Shown piece by piece: positions 25,401-36,455 of a stretch of DNA of 64,000 bases; position 1 is the first letter of the stretch, and the number at the start of each line of letters is the position of its first letter. The position numbers were made by a program, and so were the translations under genes. Where the stretch lies: positions 51,375,292 to 51,439,291 of the forward strand of contig NC_073311.1 in NCBI RefSeq assembly GCF_027595985.1. The letters run 5' to 3'. The notes under the pieces are model-generated. The model saw only the letters and a program-made list of their open reading frames with translations. It did not search any database and had not been told where the DNA came from. Source of the DNA: Sorex araneus (taxonomy: Eukaryota > Chordata > Mammalia > Eulipotyphla > Soricidae).

Positions 25401-27527
25401 AAAAAGATTGCATCTCCTCATTATTGCCTTAGAGAAAGTCTCTTCTGTATTTATTGCATGTCTGTTATTTAATTTCATAATCCATATCCAAAATTTTAAA
25501 AAATCTGCATAATTTTGGAGCAGCCACTACTGGTAGTGTTCATGGTTACCCTCTGGCTGGGCTTGGGGATTGCTCCTGGCAATGCTTGGAGACATTTTGA
25601 TTTACTATAGACTCACTGATTCAAAATATGAACTCCAACTCTTTGTATGTTTTTGTTTTTGTTTTGCTATTTGGGCCACACCCAATGATGCTCAAGGGTT
25701 ACTCCTGGCTCTGCACTCAGGAATTACTCCTGGCAGTATGTGGGGGACCATATGGAATGCCAGGATTTGAACCCAGGTCTGTCACATGCAAGGCAAATAC
25801 CTTACCTGCTGAACTATTGCTCCGGCCCTGAACTCCAACTCTTTTCATCCTCTCACTTACAATATTTATATTTATACCAAACCTGATGTAGAATAAAGTA
25901 CAAATTTTACTAATAATATCAGGAACTTTAAAATCATCATACCTTTCTGGATCCTTGATTCCAGAGATGAATTATTTGACTGCTGCATTTCAGAAGCTAG
26001 AAAAATCAAATTAACACTTACAATTGTTAGTATTGATTCAAATAAAATTTTGCTTGCTAAGTATTTAGATTTCTAAGGATGAGAACAAAATGAAATTACA
26101 AAAACATTTAGCTAATGAAACTTAATAGGTCAATGAGTTATTGAACTCATATTTCAAGGCCAAAGGACAAAATTTTACCATATGTAATATTACTTGGTTT
26201 GCTAGTGCTACGGCATTAATAGTATTCCTGTAACTATTCTGTACTTATGTTTCTGACAAACTCAAAATAGTCATTTCACATTTTGTCTATATATTTACAT
26301 TTGTGTCTTTTTTTTAAATTTCCATTAGAAATATTTAAAGACACAGACAAAAACATTAAAGTGAAAAGTTCCCTTATGAATTTTTCAGAATTTACGTACA
26401 GGGAATAACCCTGGTCACTATTACCACCATAACAAGGCAGAGGAGTCCCAAGATCCCAGCAATCAGCTTCTCGGGAGGAGATAGGAAACCTGCAGGAGAA
26501 AAGTAGAAGTAGAGAGTGAAAGAAACAGAGAAAAAAAACAATTTGTGTAGATAATTAAGACACAAGGCAACCTGCATGCATGGGGAGTCACATAAACCAA
26601 ATTGGATATGGAAATTGTGTCTGTTCCCATTCTAATATTCTCCCTGAGGATAGAATTCATTGCATTATCAGTAAATATGACACTCGTGAGCTCTTAGTTA
26701 ATGGTTATAAATAATAGTGCTTGGATAAAATTCATCATCACCATCCCGTTGATCACTGAATTTCTCGAGGGGTCTCAGTAACGTCTCCATTCATCCTAGC
26801 CCTGAGATTTTAGAAGCCTCTTTTTGCTCATCCTTCCCAACGGTGCCGCACTGGAGGCTCTTTCAGGGTCAGGGGAATGAGACCCATCATTTGTACTGGT
26901 TTTGGCATATGAATGCGCCACATGGAGTTTGCAAGGCTCTCCCATGTGGCCAGGAAACTCTTAGTAGCTTGCCAGGTTCTCTGAGAGGGAGAACTAGGCT
27001 ATAAGATGTCTCACAGTTGCAAAGCGAGAGTTTGGTTTTATAGTCTCTGGATGTTGATGGAATTACACGGTGCTGGGGGCAGTTTCTGGGTGTGACTGCC
27101 TAGCTACTGGGAAATGGGGGATCTGGGTGGAAGAGGCCCAGTCCCAGTCTGAGCAGGCTTTGAGATCTCAGCCCCAAGTCCCGCATACCCCTATTAGAGC
27201 CCCTATCCCAGCTTCAAAATCTGATTCTTGGCAATTAAAAAAATGTAAGTATATTCCCTATTCTGTCCCATTGCAGTGTACTGTACCCCAGTTGTCCACA
27301 TCCTAGAGCACTTATATCCTCTGCCTATTAAGTGTCTGACCTCTGCAGCGGCACTGCTTGTTATTCCCTTGAGGATCCTGAGACTCATTTTGAAGATTTA
27401 ACTCTGTGTAGGTTATTTCCGGCGTGGTTTCTGTGACAGAGCTTTTGGAGTCCTTTTTTTCCCTTTGCTGCCTCTTCGAATCCTTCTGCCGGTTCACCTC
27501 CGCGTAGGTTACCCTTTCGTTACTCAT
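22321..27527 (-). CDS. KLRC1: KLRC-A: NKG2-type receptor with two ITIMs and a transmembrane Arg
   Basis: Six coding exons (27341-27527, 26400-26489, 25943-25996, 24917-25068, 22670-22764, 22321-22450) give an unbroken 235-residue type II lectin-like receptor; human NKG2A has 233. Tail 1-63 carries VTYAEV (6-11) and ITYTEL (38-43), both fitting the ITIM pattern. The transmembrane segment is about 71-91 with Arg89. The stalk 93-111 has NNSS glycosylation sequons, and the lectin domain follows from CPEEW (117). Conserved cysteines in SCYY, KDC, DKC, ASC and YVCR are present. The WIG motif of the domain is WSG here. NKG2A partners CD94 and reads MHC-E-type ligands in other mammals; the ligand here is unknown. 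The symbol marks nearest type (NKG2A), not proven orthology. Arg89 makes the signalling sign ambiguous. The exon 4 donor is GC rather than GT. Confidence 0.9.
22670..22764 (-). CDS. KLRC1: KLRC-A exon 5 (lectin domain, middle)
   Basis: 95 bp, acceptor TCATAG, donor TG|GTAAGC. It encodes [20 protein letters not shown] and ends WSNFSSKW. It aligns with human KFLSIISPSSWIGVF; the usual WIG is WSG. The same phase and length are found in KLRC-B and KLRC-C. Confidence 0.85.
22883..23050 (-). repeat. SINE at inversion junction, copy A only
   Basis: First-type SINE, head at right ('gctatcgctccagcccc'). It separates a direct from an inverted intron segment (see findings). Confidence 0.8.
23292..23487 (-). 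repeat. SINE, second type (shared with copy B at 37747)
   Basis: In copy B it is longer at its tail end (37747-37992). The sequence to its right, 'aatatatataattatttt', is shared. Confidence 0.75.
23691..23868 (+). repeat. SINE, first type (shared with copy B at 38188)
   Basis: Both copies have identical neighbours ('ttatcaaaaaagggctc'), so insertion predates duplication. Confidence 0.8.
24610..24786 (+). repeat. SINE private to copy A
   Basis: Target repeat 'aagaatagctgaata' on both sides. Copy B has a single uninterrupted 'aagaatagctgaata' near 39339-39353. Confidence 0.88.
24917..25068 (-). CDS. KLRC1: KLRC-A exon 4 (lectin domain, first part; GC donor)
   Basis: 152 bp, acceptor TTTCTCCAG. 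It begins [20 protein letters not shown], close to human [19 protein letters not shown], and ends IDSEEEM at the same codon as human. The donor is ATG|GCAAGT, a GC-type site; the copy in KLRC-C reads ATG|GTAAGA. Compared with human there is an extra Cys (residue 112). Confidence 0.92.
25650..25828 (-). repeat. SINE in the KLRC-A exon 3-4 intron (shared)
   Basis: Copy B partner at 40218-40396, which lacks a few bases near the tRNA-like head. Confidence 0.75.
25943..25996 (-). CDS. KLRC1: KLRC-A exon 3 (stalk)
   Basis: 54 bp, acceptor TTTTTCTAG, donor AAAG|GTATGA. It encodes [17 protein letters not shown], matching human QRHNNSSLNTRTQK. Two overlapping N-glycosylation sequons are present. Confidence 0.9.
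26400..26489 (-). CDS. KLRC1: KLRC-A exon 2 (transmembrane)
   Basis: Acceptor CTCCTGCAG, donor CCCT|GTACGT. It encodes [16 protein letters not shown] then [10 protein letters not shown]. Counting from the ILG/VLG motif, the Arg falls at the position of the Lys in human NKG2C (15th residue), where human NKG2A has Thr. Confidence 0.92.
26740..27020 (-). repeat. SINE, third body type (shared, truncated in copy B)
   Basis: Between exons 1 and 2 of KLRC-A. The copy B partner stops at about 41480, after which B joins sequence matching about 27275, so roughly 300 bp is missing there. Confidence 0.7.
27341..27527 (-). CDS. KLRC1: KLRC-A coding exon 1 (tail, ITIMs)
   Basis: ATG is at 27525-27527, preceded by a possible acceptor CAG|AG. 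The exon has 62 codons plus one base, donor AGAG|GTCAGA. It begins [14 protein letters not shown] and contains KRQQR and [10 protein letters not shown], both recognisable from human NKG2A (KRQQR, EITYAELNLQ). It encodes the same protein as exon 1 of KLRC-B. Confidence 0.92.
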
Positions 27528-28839
27528 CTCTGCAACCGGGGACTGTACGTAACTGTGCTCTTTGACAACTGCACTTCCACACTGAATTGGAAGACACGGT
27601 ATCTTAGAGGGCAGATCCTCAGCCTAGTTAATGAGAGTGGAGTATCAGTTGAATGGTGATATTCAGTTCGCAAATAATGTAAAATATTGCACATTGTAAA
27701 AGTCTAGGTCTAATTTCTTTAGAATTTTATAGATGGTACCTGTTAAAGTTGTTTCATAATAGGATAGATCTTAGAATGAAATTCTATTTCTTGCGCTATT
27801 ATTGAAAGAATATAAAGCAAAAACATAGCAGTAGTATTCTTGAATAAACAATTCTATATATACTATAGTTTATTCCATAAATTCAATAGTTTATTAAAGT
27901 CTGTGAATAATAACATTCTCAACTTAATATTTAATTCTATAGAAAAAGAGTGCACTAGGTTTTAGAACAAATATTAAGTCTCTGAATGCTTTTAGGTCAA
28001 AGGTTAAAATTCAGAGAGTATAGTGATAGCTGGATCCTGTATTAAAGTGGTTTTCTTTCATAACTTACATTCAAATCATACTCTATTTTGAATATCTGTG
28101 GACTTTTGATAAATATTTTAAACTTTAAAGAAATATTTTTGTATCAATACATTTATAGAGAAAGCTAAAGTTAACCCAAACAAAATCTATGTGATAAAAT
28201 AAATATTAAACATTACATATGTAAGAGATTGAGATATGATTTAATGGTTAAGATCTGAAACCTCAAGTGACAAAAATCATTTGCGAAACAATACTATTGT
28301 TTCAAATTTCCAGGAATTTCTTATTGCTCCTAAAATGAGTGAGGGTAGATTTTTGTTGTATAAACTACTGCAATAACTCTAATAATATCTTTAATAAGAT
28401 AAGCAAGGGTCTCTGTATTAATTGAAATCTGAATTTAATTCTGACTATACAAAGTTGACATTTTAAAAGTAACATCCAGCAATTTGGTTTGCCAACGTGA
28501 AAATAAAGATTTGTATATAAAATGAATATAAAACACAAACTCAACTGTCTTTTATAAAGAATAAAATAACAATAGACTGTTTAAAATAATTTTTAACGTT
28601 TTATTGATTTGCAGACACAATTACTCTCTTTAGATTTAGCTAATTTTCCACATAAAGAATCAGACATTTATGAACTTCAAAGACAAATTTTATATCTTAA
28701 GTTTATTTTCTAGTTGAATTATTCAAATTAAGACATTAATGGTTTATATATCTGAGGACAAACATTGCATTATACATAGTATCTGTAAACTCCAGAAAAC
28801 AAGGTGGGCTAGCACAGAGATGGAAAGAGCCACACATAC

Positions 28840-28931
28840 CTTCTGTGGAATCCATGCTTGCACATCCTCCAACGAGAAACCCGGTCGTCTTGCAAACAGG
28901 CAAATCGTCACTGTGGTCTTCACAGACTGCT
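28840..28931 (-). other. KLRC1: KLRC-A 5' untranslated exon candidate
   Basis: The block is nearly identical in copy B (43046-43137) and recognisable in copy C (62708-62802), always bounded by an acceptor-like (C)ACAG and donor AGAAG|GTAT. It lies 1.3 kb upstream of exon 1. Near its 3' end is ATGGATTCCACAGAAG, which would read in frame into the main ATG if spliced to CAG|AGATG. Confidence 0.6.
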
Positions 28932-29003
28932 CTGTGAAGGTCAAAGCAAGACGTAAGAGTGGAAAATGTTGATACTATATGAACAGGAAATTATTATACT
29001 TAC

Positions 29004-29090
29004 AGACATTTGAGAAGAATTTATTTCAAGACACAGCTGCGGAATACAGGGGACTGTCAATCTGTTCATGGGCAAATGCTCCTAGGAAAA
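29004..29090 (-). other. KLRC-A upstream untranslated exon candidate
   Basis: On the minus strand this block ends in TGTCT|GTAAGTAT, a consensus donor, and is strongly conserved in copy B (about 43210-43296). It is probably a first exon or promoter-proximal exon. The 5' limit is not visible and no coding potential is claimed. Confidence 0.4.
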
Positions 29091-29169
29091 TGTTTTTGTA
29101 TCTTAAAAAAATGAAACGGAAATCACAAGCACTGTGTACTTTTACCGTATTTCTAGCTTTTGGTTTTTT

Positions 29170-29413
29170 TTAATTGAGTTTTTAATTTTTTTATTATTTT
29201 TTTTTCACTGAGATAGTCCCTTACAAAGCTGTTCATGATTAGGTTTCAGTCATACAGTTTGAACACCCATTCCTCCACCAGTGTACATTGCCCAGCACCA
29301 ATGTCCCCATTTTACCCCCCATCACCTCCCACCTCCTTCCTTGGACTGCCTCTATGGCAGGCACATTCGCTTTTCTCTGTGTCTGTCTTTCTATGTCTCT
29401 GTTTCTCTCTGTC

Positions 29414-29483
<70 letters not shown>

Positions 29484-29640
29484 CTCTTTCAGGCATTGCA
29501 GTTTGCAATACAGATACTGAAAGGCTATCAGGAATACCCCTCTCCTACTTTCAACACTCAGTTCTTGTCCAATGTGATCATTTCCAACTATTATTGCCAT
29601 ATTGGTTCCTTCTCTACCTAGCTACCTTAACTTTAAATTT
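29170..29640 (-). repeat. Antisense L1 scrap with (GTCT)n and (CT)n
   Basis: T-run, then 'caccagtgtacattgccca', then GTCT/CT simple repeat (29400-29485). The partner in copy B at 43380-43815 has a shorter repeat array. Confidence 0.65.
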
Positions 29641-29799
29641 TTTGCTTTAAATATTACCTTTTAAAATAATACTGCTTAAATTACTACTTAAAATACTATT
29701 TAAGATATTACTAGCTTCTTAAAGTTTTTAATTCTAGGTTTAGACAAGATTAATAAATGGGGAAAAAAGAGATTTCTAAATGGTGGCAACACTTTTATT

Positions 29800-30260
29800 T
29801 CTTTTTTATTCATTTATTTTTGGTTTGGGAGTCACACCTGGCAGTCCAAGGCTTGTTGGTGGACACAGGGGACCATGTGGAGAGCCAGAAATGGAAACCA
29901 TGTTGGCTGTGAGCAAGGCAAATATCCTACATACAGTACTATCACTCCAGCTGCCAGCACACACTTCTTTTGTTTTTGCCTGTATTGTGTTATTTCTATT
30001 TTGTATCACGGTAGCACTGTTCCCATTGTTTGTTCTCCCATTGATTTTCTCGAGTGGGCATGAGAAAATTGTCTCCATTTTGAGACTTGTTGTTACTGTG
30101 TTTGGCATATCGAATATGCCACGGGTAGCTTGCCAGGCTTTCCCGTGAGGGCAGGATATTCTTGGTAGCTTGCTGGGCTCTCCAAGAGGGGCAGAGGAAT
30201 CAGACTCAGATTGGCCATGTGCAAGGCAAATGCCCTACCTGCTGTGCTATTGCTCCAGCC
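29800..30260 (-). repeat. Two SINEs (shared with copy B 43990-44465)
   Basis: An old first-type copy (29800-29955) next to a second-type copy (30003-30260). Confidence 0.7.
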
Positions 30261-31089
30261 CAATGAAAATATTCTAAAGTAATAATACTATCAAGAACTT
30301 AATGATAAATGTCACCAATTATCTTTAAGAATGAATTTTCAACTTCATTTTAACAGGCACAATTATTAATGGCTCTCTATTTTTTTTACTTTATTTAAAT
30401 ACCATGGCTTACAAATTTGTTCAGAATACAGATCTTAACAGATTTTGATCTTCCAACACCAATCCCATCACCCGAATCACCTTCCTTCCACCATGTCCCC
30501 ATTTTCCCAACCACCCTCCAAGCTTGTCCCCTTACCGTGCACAAAATTATCTGGTCTCTATTACTATTTCAATTATGTGGCTAGAGGAATTATTGAAAGA
30601 ACTTCATTAAAATAAAATTTATGAAAATTGTAAAATCTCACCACTGGGCTGCTAAGTCTTTGAGGATTTATTAAGCTGTCGATGCTAGTTGAGATTTTTG
30701 TGTTACTGTTGTTGCTTGTTGACTTTAGTTGAATTCTAATTTTTTCTCAGTTTCTATGAAATAGTTCCTAAAAGTTTTGCATTCAATTTTATATTTTTTC
30801 AATTATATTATTTGCAAATGAGTTTTTAAGATATCATCTTGTTGAAAAAGTTCCTGGTAGAATAAAACTTACTTACTTATAAAGCTATATCATCATGCCA
30901 GAAACTGAACTATCAAACAGTTGTCTTTTGTATTCTTCACTGATTCATCCTCCACCATATTTGCCTGGTTTGTCTTTATAATAAAAATTCATCTGATAAA
31001 GGATTAATTTCCAAGATATATAAAAGTTTTAACGGTTTGAGGCTCTTCCTGTTCCTGGAGCAAGCAGATATCATTGGGCTATACTAGCA

Positions 31090-31750
31090 TGTGACAGGGA
31101 CAAATGGAGACGTTACTGGCACCCACTTGAGCAAATCAAAAATCAATGGGAAGACAAGTGATACAAGTGATAAAAGCATTAGAGCTATAGCACAGCGGGT
31201 TGGGTGTTTGTCTTGCACTCGGCCAACCCGGGTTCAATTTCCCGTCCCTCTGGGAGAGCCCAGCAATCTACCGAGAGTATCCCGCCCACATGGCAGAGCC
31301 TGGCAAGCTACCCATGGTGTATTCTATATGCCAAAAACAGTAACAACAAGTCTCACAATGGAAATGTTACTGTTTCGGTTCTGCAAATCGATGAACAACA
31401 GGATGACAGTACTATAGTGCTATAAAAGTACTGGTAGAATTTTCCAAACAAAAAAACCTCATCAAAATTTGGGGGAAGCAAAAAACAGAAGCTTCCTCAA
31501 AGAAGAGGCCCAAAGACATATGAAAAAAAATCAGTATTACTTATCACAAGGGAAATGCAAATCCAAACTATAAGATATCTTCTCACACCAAGTGGGATAA
31601 GCACACAGCACCAAAAAAAAAAAAAAAAAAGACAACGAAGAGAGTTGGCATTGATATGGGGAAAAAGAGATCCTCAATCACTGCAGGTGAGAATACCTGC
31701 TGGCTCTGTCCTTTTGGAAATCAGTATAGACAGAACTTAGAAAACTATTT
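31090..31750 (+). repeat. SINE pieces and L1 at the right end of copy A
   Basis: SINE tail piece 31092-31160, a second-type SINE 31175-31420, then L1 text ('gggaaatgcaaatccaaact') to the duplication junction at about 31750. Copy B lacks most of this (junction at 'gtgacacagcacc', 45291). Confidence 0.7.
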
Positions 31751-33179
31751 TCTGACTGCTGGGATTTCTATACTTCCTGTTAGTGGTCATAATTCTGGTA
31801 CACAAACATTTACTATACTTAAAATAGAGTCTGACATGTCTGATGTACCAAATAAATCACAATCTAGAGCCCTGAGCACTGCCAGGTATGACCTAACACC
31901 GTTCCTAACCAAAAGTCAGCATGAAAAGGAACATATATATAAATTTTAGAATATATAAGATAAAATTGAGTTCATGGAAAGATATTGCAAAAGACAATTA
32001 GGGAAATACTATTGTCTTGGTGAATAATCAAAAGAAAACAAAAACAAATGGAACACTCAATACCATTATGTCAAAATGGATTATAGTACTACCTTGCAGT
32101 AAATATTTATCCCCAAATAAAAGAGAAATAATTTTACACAACAAAAAAATTCCATTCAGGAGGAGAGATTTATTTATTATGTATTCATATAGTCCCGTGA
32201 CCACAATATTAGCTCCTGGCAAATTTAATGAAGGAGTCTCTGTATACAGCTTGTTGGTGTTTTTGTTAGAAAGAAAAGTTCCACAGGAAACAATTCAGCA
32301 TGCCATATAGTATTTTGTCTTAGAACATCCAACTTGAGCTCATCAAAATTTTTTTCACCTTTCTCCCTTGTTTTTTCTTGTTTCCACAACTCCCTCTCCT
32401 AAATACTGGGGAGCCTCTGGGGTTAGGAAATGCTAAATAGAATTCCTGGGCTGTTCAGAGGCTGTGACAATTTGTCCCTGAGGGAAATCACCTTATCTCA
32501 ACTTCCTGAGAAGTTCTGCAACTCAGAATTTGTTTTGTCTAATTATTTTATACAACCAGTCTCTCAGTCCTCAAACAAATCAGTCCAGTAAGGTGTGTCC
32601 ACATCATTAATAAAGGGAAAAGAATAAATGGAGAAAACTATGAGTTCCACGCGCAAAGCATCTCAGTCACAGGCTTTCTTGGCTTTCCAGTGTCTGGTAT
32701 ACTCAGGCATCAGGAAAAAATAAAGCACAGTCACTTGTTCTTCCTGTAGCAAATTCCCCTTCTCTAGCTCCCATAGACTTTAAAACACTGGATTGTTCAT
32801 AAGAGCAAGTTAATTAGAAGCAAACAAAAAAAAAAAACCCTGGAAATGCTAGCTCAGAGAGTCACAGTAACATTTAGGATTCATTCCAGTGTGTGGGGAA
32901 AGCTTCAACAACAAATTAGAAAGATTAAGAAAAGCAGATATACAGCTGAGTAATAGCACTGCGGGTAGGGTCTTTGCCTTGCATGCGGCCGACACGGGTT
33001 CGATTCCCAGCACTCCATATGGTCCCCTGAGCAATGCCAGGGATAATTCCTGAGTTCAGAGCCAGGAGTGATCCCTGTGCATCGTCGGGTGTGACCCAAA
33101 AAGCAAAAAATAAATAAATAAAATGAACAACAACAAAAAAGAAAAGCACAATATGATTTCAGCCAAAAAAGGCATGTAG

Positions 33180-33365
33180 GGCTGCAGTGATAGCACAGCG
33201 GGTAGGGCGTTTGCCTTACACGCGGCCGACTCAGGTTCGATTCCCAGCATCCCATGTGGTCCCCTGAGCACCGCCAGGGGTAATTCCTGAGCGCAGAGCC
33301 AGGAGTAACCCCTGTGCATTGCCAGGTGTGACCCAAAAAGCAAAAAAAAAAAAAAAAAAAAAAAA
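33180..33365 (+). repeat. SINE private to copy B
   Basis: Target repeat 'aaaaaaggcatgta' on both sides; copy A has one copy of it near 18784. Long A-tail, young. Confidence 0.88.
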
Positions 33366-34435
33366 GGCATGTAACTGAAATAATATTTTCCTCCACATTT
33401 ACTATTGGTATAAATAACCATAGTAACAGACGGGGTTTTTTTTCTGTTTTGATTTTTTTGCGACCATGCAGGGCTTATTCCTAGCTCCGTGTTCAGGCCC
33501 CACTCCTGGTAGAGTTTGGGAACTATATGCAGTAGTACCAGGGATCAAACTCAAGAAGGCTGCATGCTAGGCAACTGTTATACTATCACTCTGGGCCACA
33601 GATTATTTACTTTTAATTAACTTGGCCAATAACTTTGCATAAGCACCATAAGACTAATAGAGAATCATTTGAATTGCAAATGTAGACTGTATTTAAATGG
33701 CCTTGCTGGGTTTAGGAATATACCAATTAGAACAGGATGGCTTCACTGAGGAAGCATCTGTAATATTGGCTACAGTACAGTCTGAAGGCTGGTTGGTTTC
33801 AGCTCAGCCTAACCCTAGAGATTCCTTTTCATTTTTTTCAACCATTGCATCAGAGCCCACCTGATGAGAACGCCCTTGACAACTGTAACTGGCTTACTTG
33901 TGGGCACTTAGGCCTTCCCCTCTTGGAGCTACCCTGATGTTGCAGCCTGCTCTCGGTCTATCCACAGCTCTAGAGGAACTGGAGCCTGTGGATAGAACTG
34001 TAGCCTGGGACCCAACCTCAGCAATTTCTACCTGTGACCTTAGAACTGCTCTGTCCCAGGGCCGTGCAGGACCAGCTTGGCCCCAAACTGTCTGAACCAC
34101 AGGTTTTCAGTGAACTCTGAAATCAATCCCCAGAAAGCCTGATCATCAAGTAACCCCGTCTCTGGGTCCCCCCTTAAACTAAAGGTATGCGCTATCTTCA
34201 TTTATCCCCATTTAATAGACAATTCCAAACAAACAGGGAAGTGTTTTCTTCAAATCTCCCCACTCTGTCTTTTGAGTCTACTTTGAGGTATGTAATTCAT
34301 ACCTTGATTGTTAAATCCTCCTTGGCAACACGTTTAAGGGTCAGAAAATCAGCTAATTACAAAATTTTAGAAATTATTATAAGAAATAATGAATTAAAAA
34401 CTCATCGTGATGGTTTATATATAATCCATATATTA

Positions 34436-34441
34436 TTTATT
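34436..34441 (-). terminator. Candidate polyadenylation signal of KLRC-B
   Basis: AATAAA on the minus strand about 375 bases past the stop, matching the position in copy A. Confidence 0.35.
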
Positions 34442-34813
34442 AAACTAACAAAATATTAAGGAATGTGCAATATGTACCTGGCTATATAATTTGATGATCC
34501 ATATGAATGTGCATTTTAAATTAATTCTACAACATCAGGGTAAATTCTCAGATGAATCACAGACTTCAGATTGTTAAGATGCTGTAATACAAACTTATCC
34601 TCGGTCAAAGCTGTACCATCTCACTTAGGAACGTCCACGGGAGAGAATCTTCAAGTGGGGCCGGGCCAATGAAAATTCTATCTTACTGTTAATTTGGATG
34701 CAAATTAAAGAGCTATAAAAATAGTTTAAAATAACTGAATATAATGATATTGCTTTTGAAGAAATGAGAACCTTATAGATGGTAAGAATGGCAGTTTCCC
34801 AAATTTAAGTAAG

Positions 34814-34934
34814 TTAAAGAAATTGTTGCCTACAAACATACAATCTTCTTTCTGAACAGGGTGCTTGAGTTATTTTTTTTCTAGAATAATGTACATAGAA
34901 ATATTTGTCCAGGTTTTTTGTAGAACTTGAGACC
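34814..34934 (-). CDS. KLRC1: KLRC-B exon 6 (lectin domain, end; Cys to Tyr)
   Basis: Acceptor ATATTTTAG, stop TAA at 34814-34816. It encodes [15 protein letters not shown], then [17 protein letters not shown]. The codon for the conserved Cys is TAT instead of TGT. Confidence 0.88.
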
Positions 34935-36404
34935 CTAAAATATAGAGAATAATATATAATTAATGTTGGAACGTCACACCTAATATATGATAAATATACA
35001 GTATATTTGGAACAATAGCTCTATGTCAAAATCTGAATAATTCAGGTAAAATTTTTCAGTAAAAATATTAGTATCACACCTATACGATTATTCATCTTTC
35101 TAAGATTAATCACTACTACACATAGAAATATAAGGATGTTTAAGGAGCTTACCACTTGGAAGAAAAATTTGACCACATCTGTATACCATCATTGGTTTCT
35201 TTGGAGGGTCCACTCCAAGGAAGGATATTCAAAGCCACAAATATATTCTATAAGGTAAAGGATTATGAAATATCAAAAAATTCTTGTATGTTAGCTTTAA
35301 TTTTTGTAATAAAATTCAGTTATTTATATCAACTGTCTTTTAAAAATATTAGCCATTATAAATATGATGTTAAGATGACAATTATATTTGAATAGAATAT
35401 TATGTAATAGCATCAAATAGGAAATATCAATATAATAATAACAAATAAGCTAAGTGAAAATATGAGTTAAAATATATTATCTAAAGAAAAAATTACTAAA
35501 TTGACTAAAAATTTGAGATATGAAACATAGAACTGATGCAACTGAAGATGGTGCTATAGAGACTTTTTATGTTAGAATGTGAAAGATAAGAGAGAAAAAT
35601 AGAGAAATCTCAGAAACTTTTACTGTATAAGGGAAGCAATTTAGGTTTAAATATAACATACATGTAAATATAAAAATGCATAAAGAAGAAAAGTGTTAGA
35701 AGCAATGAAAGACCAACCTTAATCAATTCAAAAGTATATATATGCCCAAGAGATTTATCAAACTGTCAAATTAGCATACACACATTCACATTTCAGAAGA
35801 TCATAATCAAAACACTAAACAATAGTTAAAGACAATGAAAAATAGATAGTATTGAAGAAATTGGCCGGATAATGGGGTAACTTGAATTACGTGAAAATCA
35901 GAGCTTAAATTACCTAAGTTTAACTTAACCTGAGTAATCTCATACATAATATATATGTAGACTTCTGTAACAAAATATAGGATCAGTAAATCTCAGACAC
36001 ATATTCCCCACATGGAAACCAAAACTTAACCATCAGCTCAGATATAAACTCTTCTATATTGTGTCTGCTGATTTTTCTTTTATTTATTTTCTTAAATTGA
36101 ATCACCATGAGAAACACAGTTACAAAGTTGTTCATGATTGGGTTTCAGTCATACAATGTTCCAACACCTGTCCCTTTACCACACCACATCACATTTCCCA
36201 TCCCCAGTGTCCCCAGTTTCCCTCCCACGCCTCTCTCCCAGCCTCGTACCTCTTTCTCTCTCACTCTCTCTGTCTCTCTCTGTGTTTATCTCTGTCTCTC
36301 TCTTTTTCTTTCTCTACCTCTTTCTGTGTTTGTGTTTATTTCTGTGTCTGTCTGCATGTCTCTTTCTCTCTCTCTCACTCTCTCTCTCTCTTTCTCTCTC
36401 TCTG

Positions 36405-36455
<51 letters not shown>

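Larger units (their letters stand above)
17332..31750. repeat. Segmental duplication, copy A (holds KLRC-A)
   Basis: Direct tandem copy of 31751-45430. Collinear similarity runs from 'ttctgactgctggg' through KLRC-A, its 5' exons and shared old SINEs to an L1 fragment ending 'cagaacttagaaaactat'. Differences include private SINEs, an extra segment of about 2.1 kb at 19405-21515 missing in B, an inversion in the exon 4-5 intron, and about 0.5 kb of L1/SINE at 31095-31610 missing in B. Confidence 0.92.
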
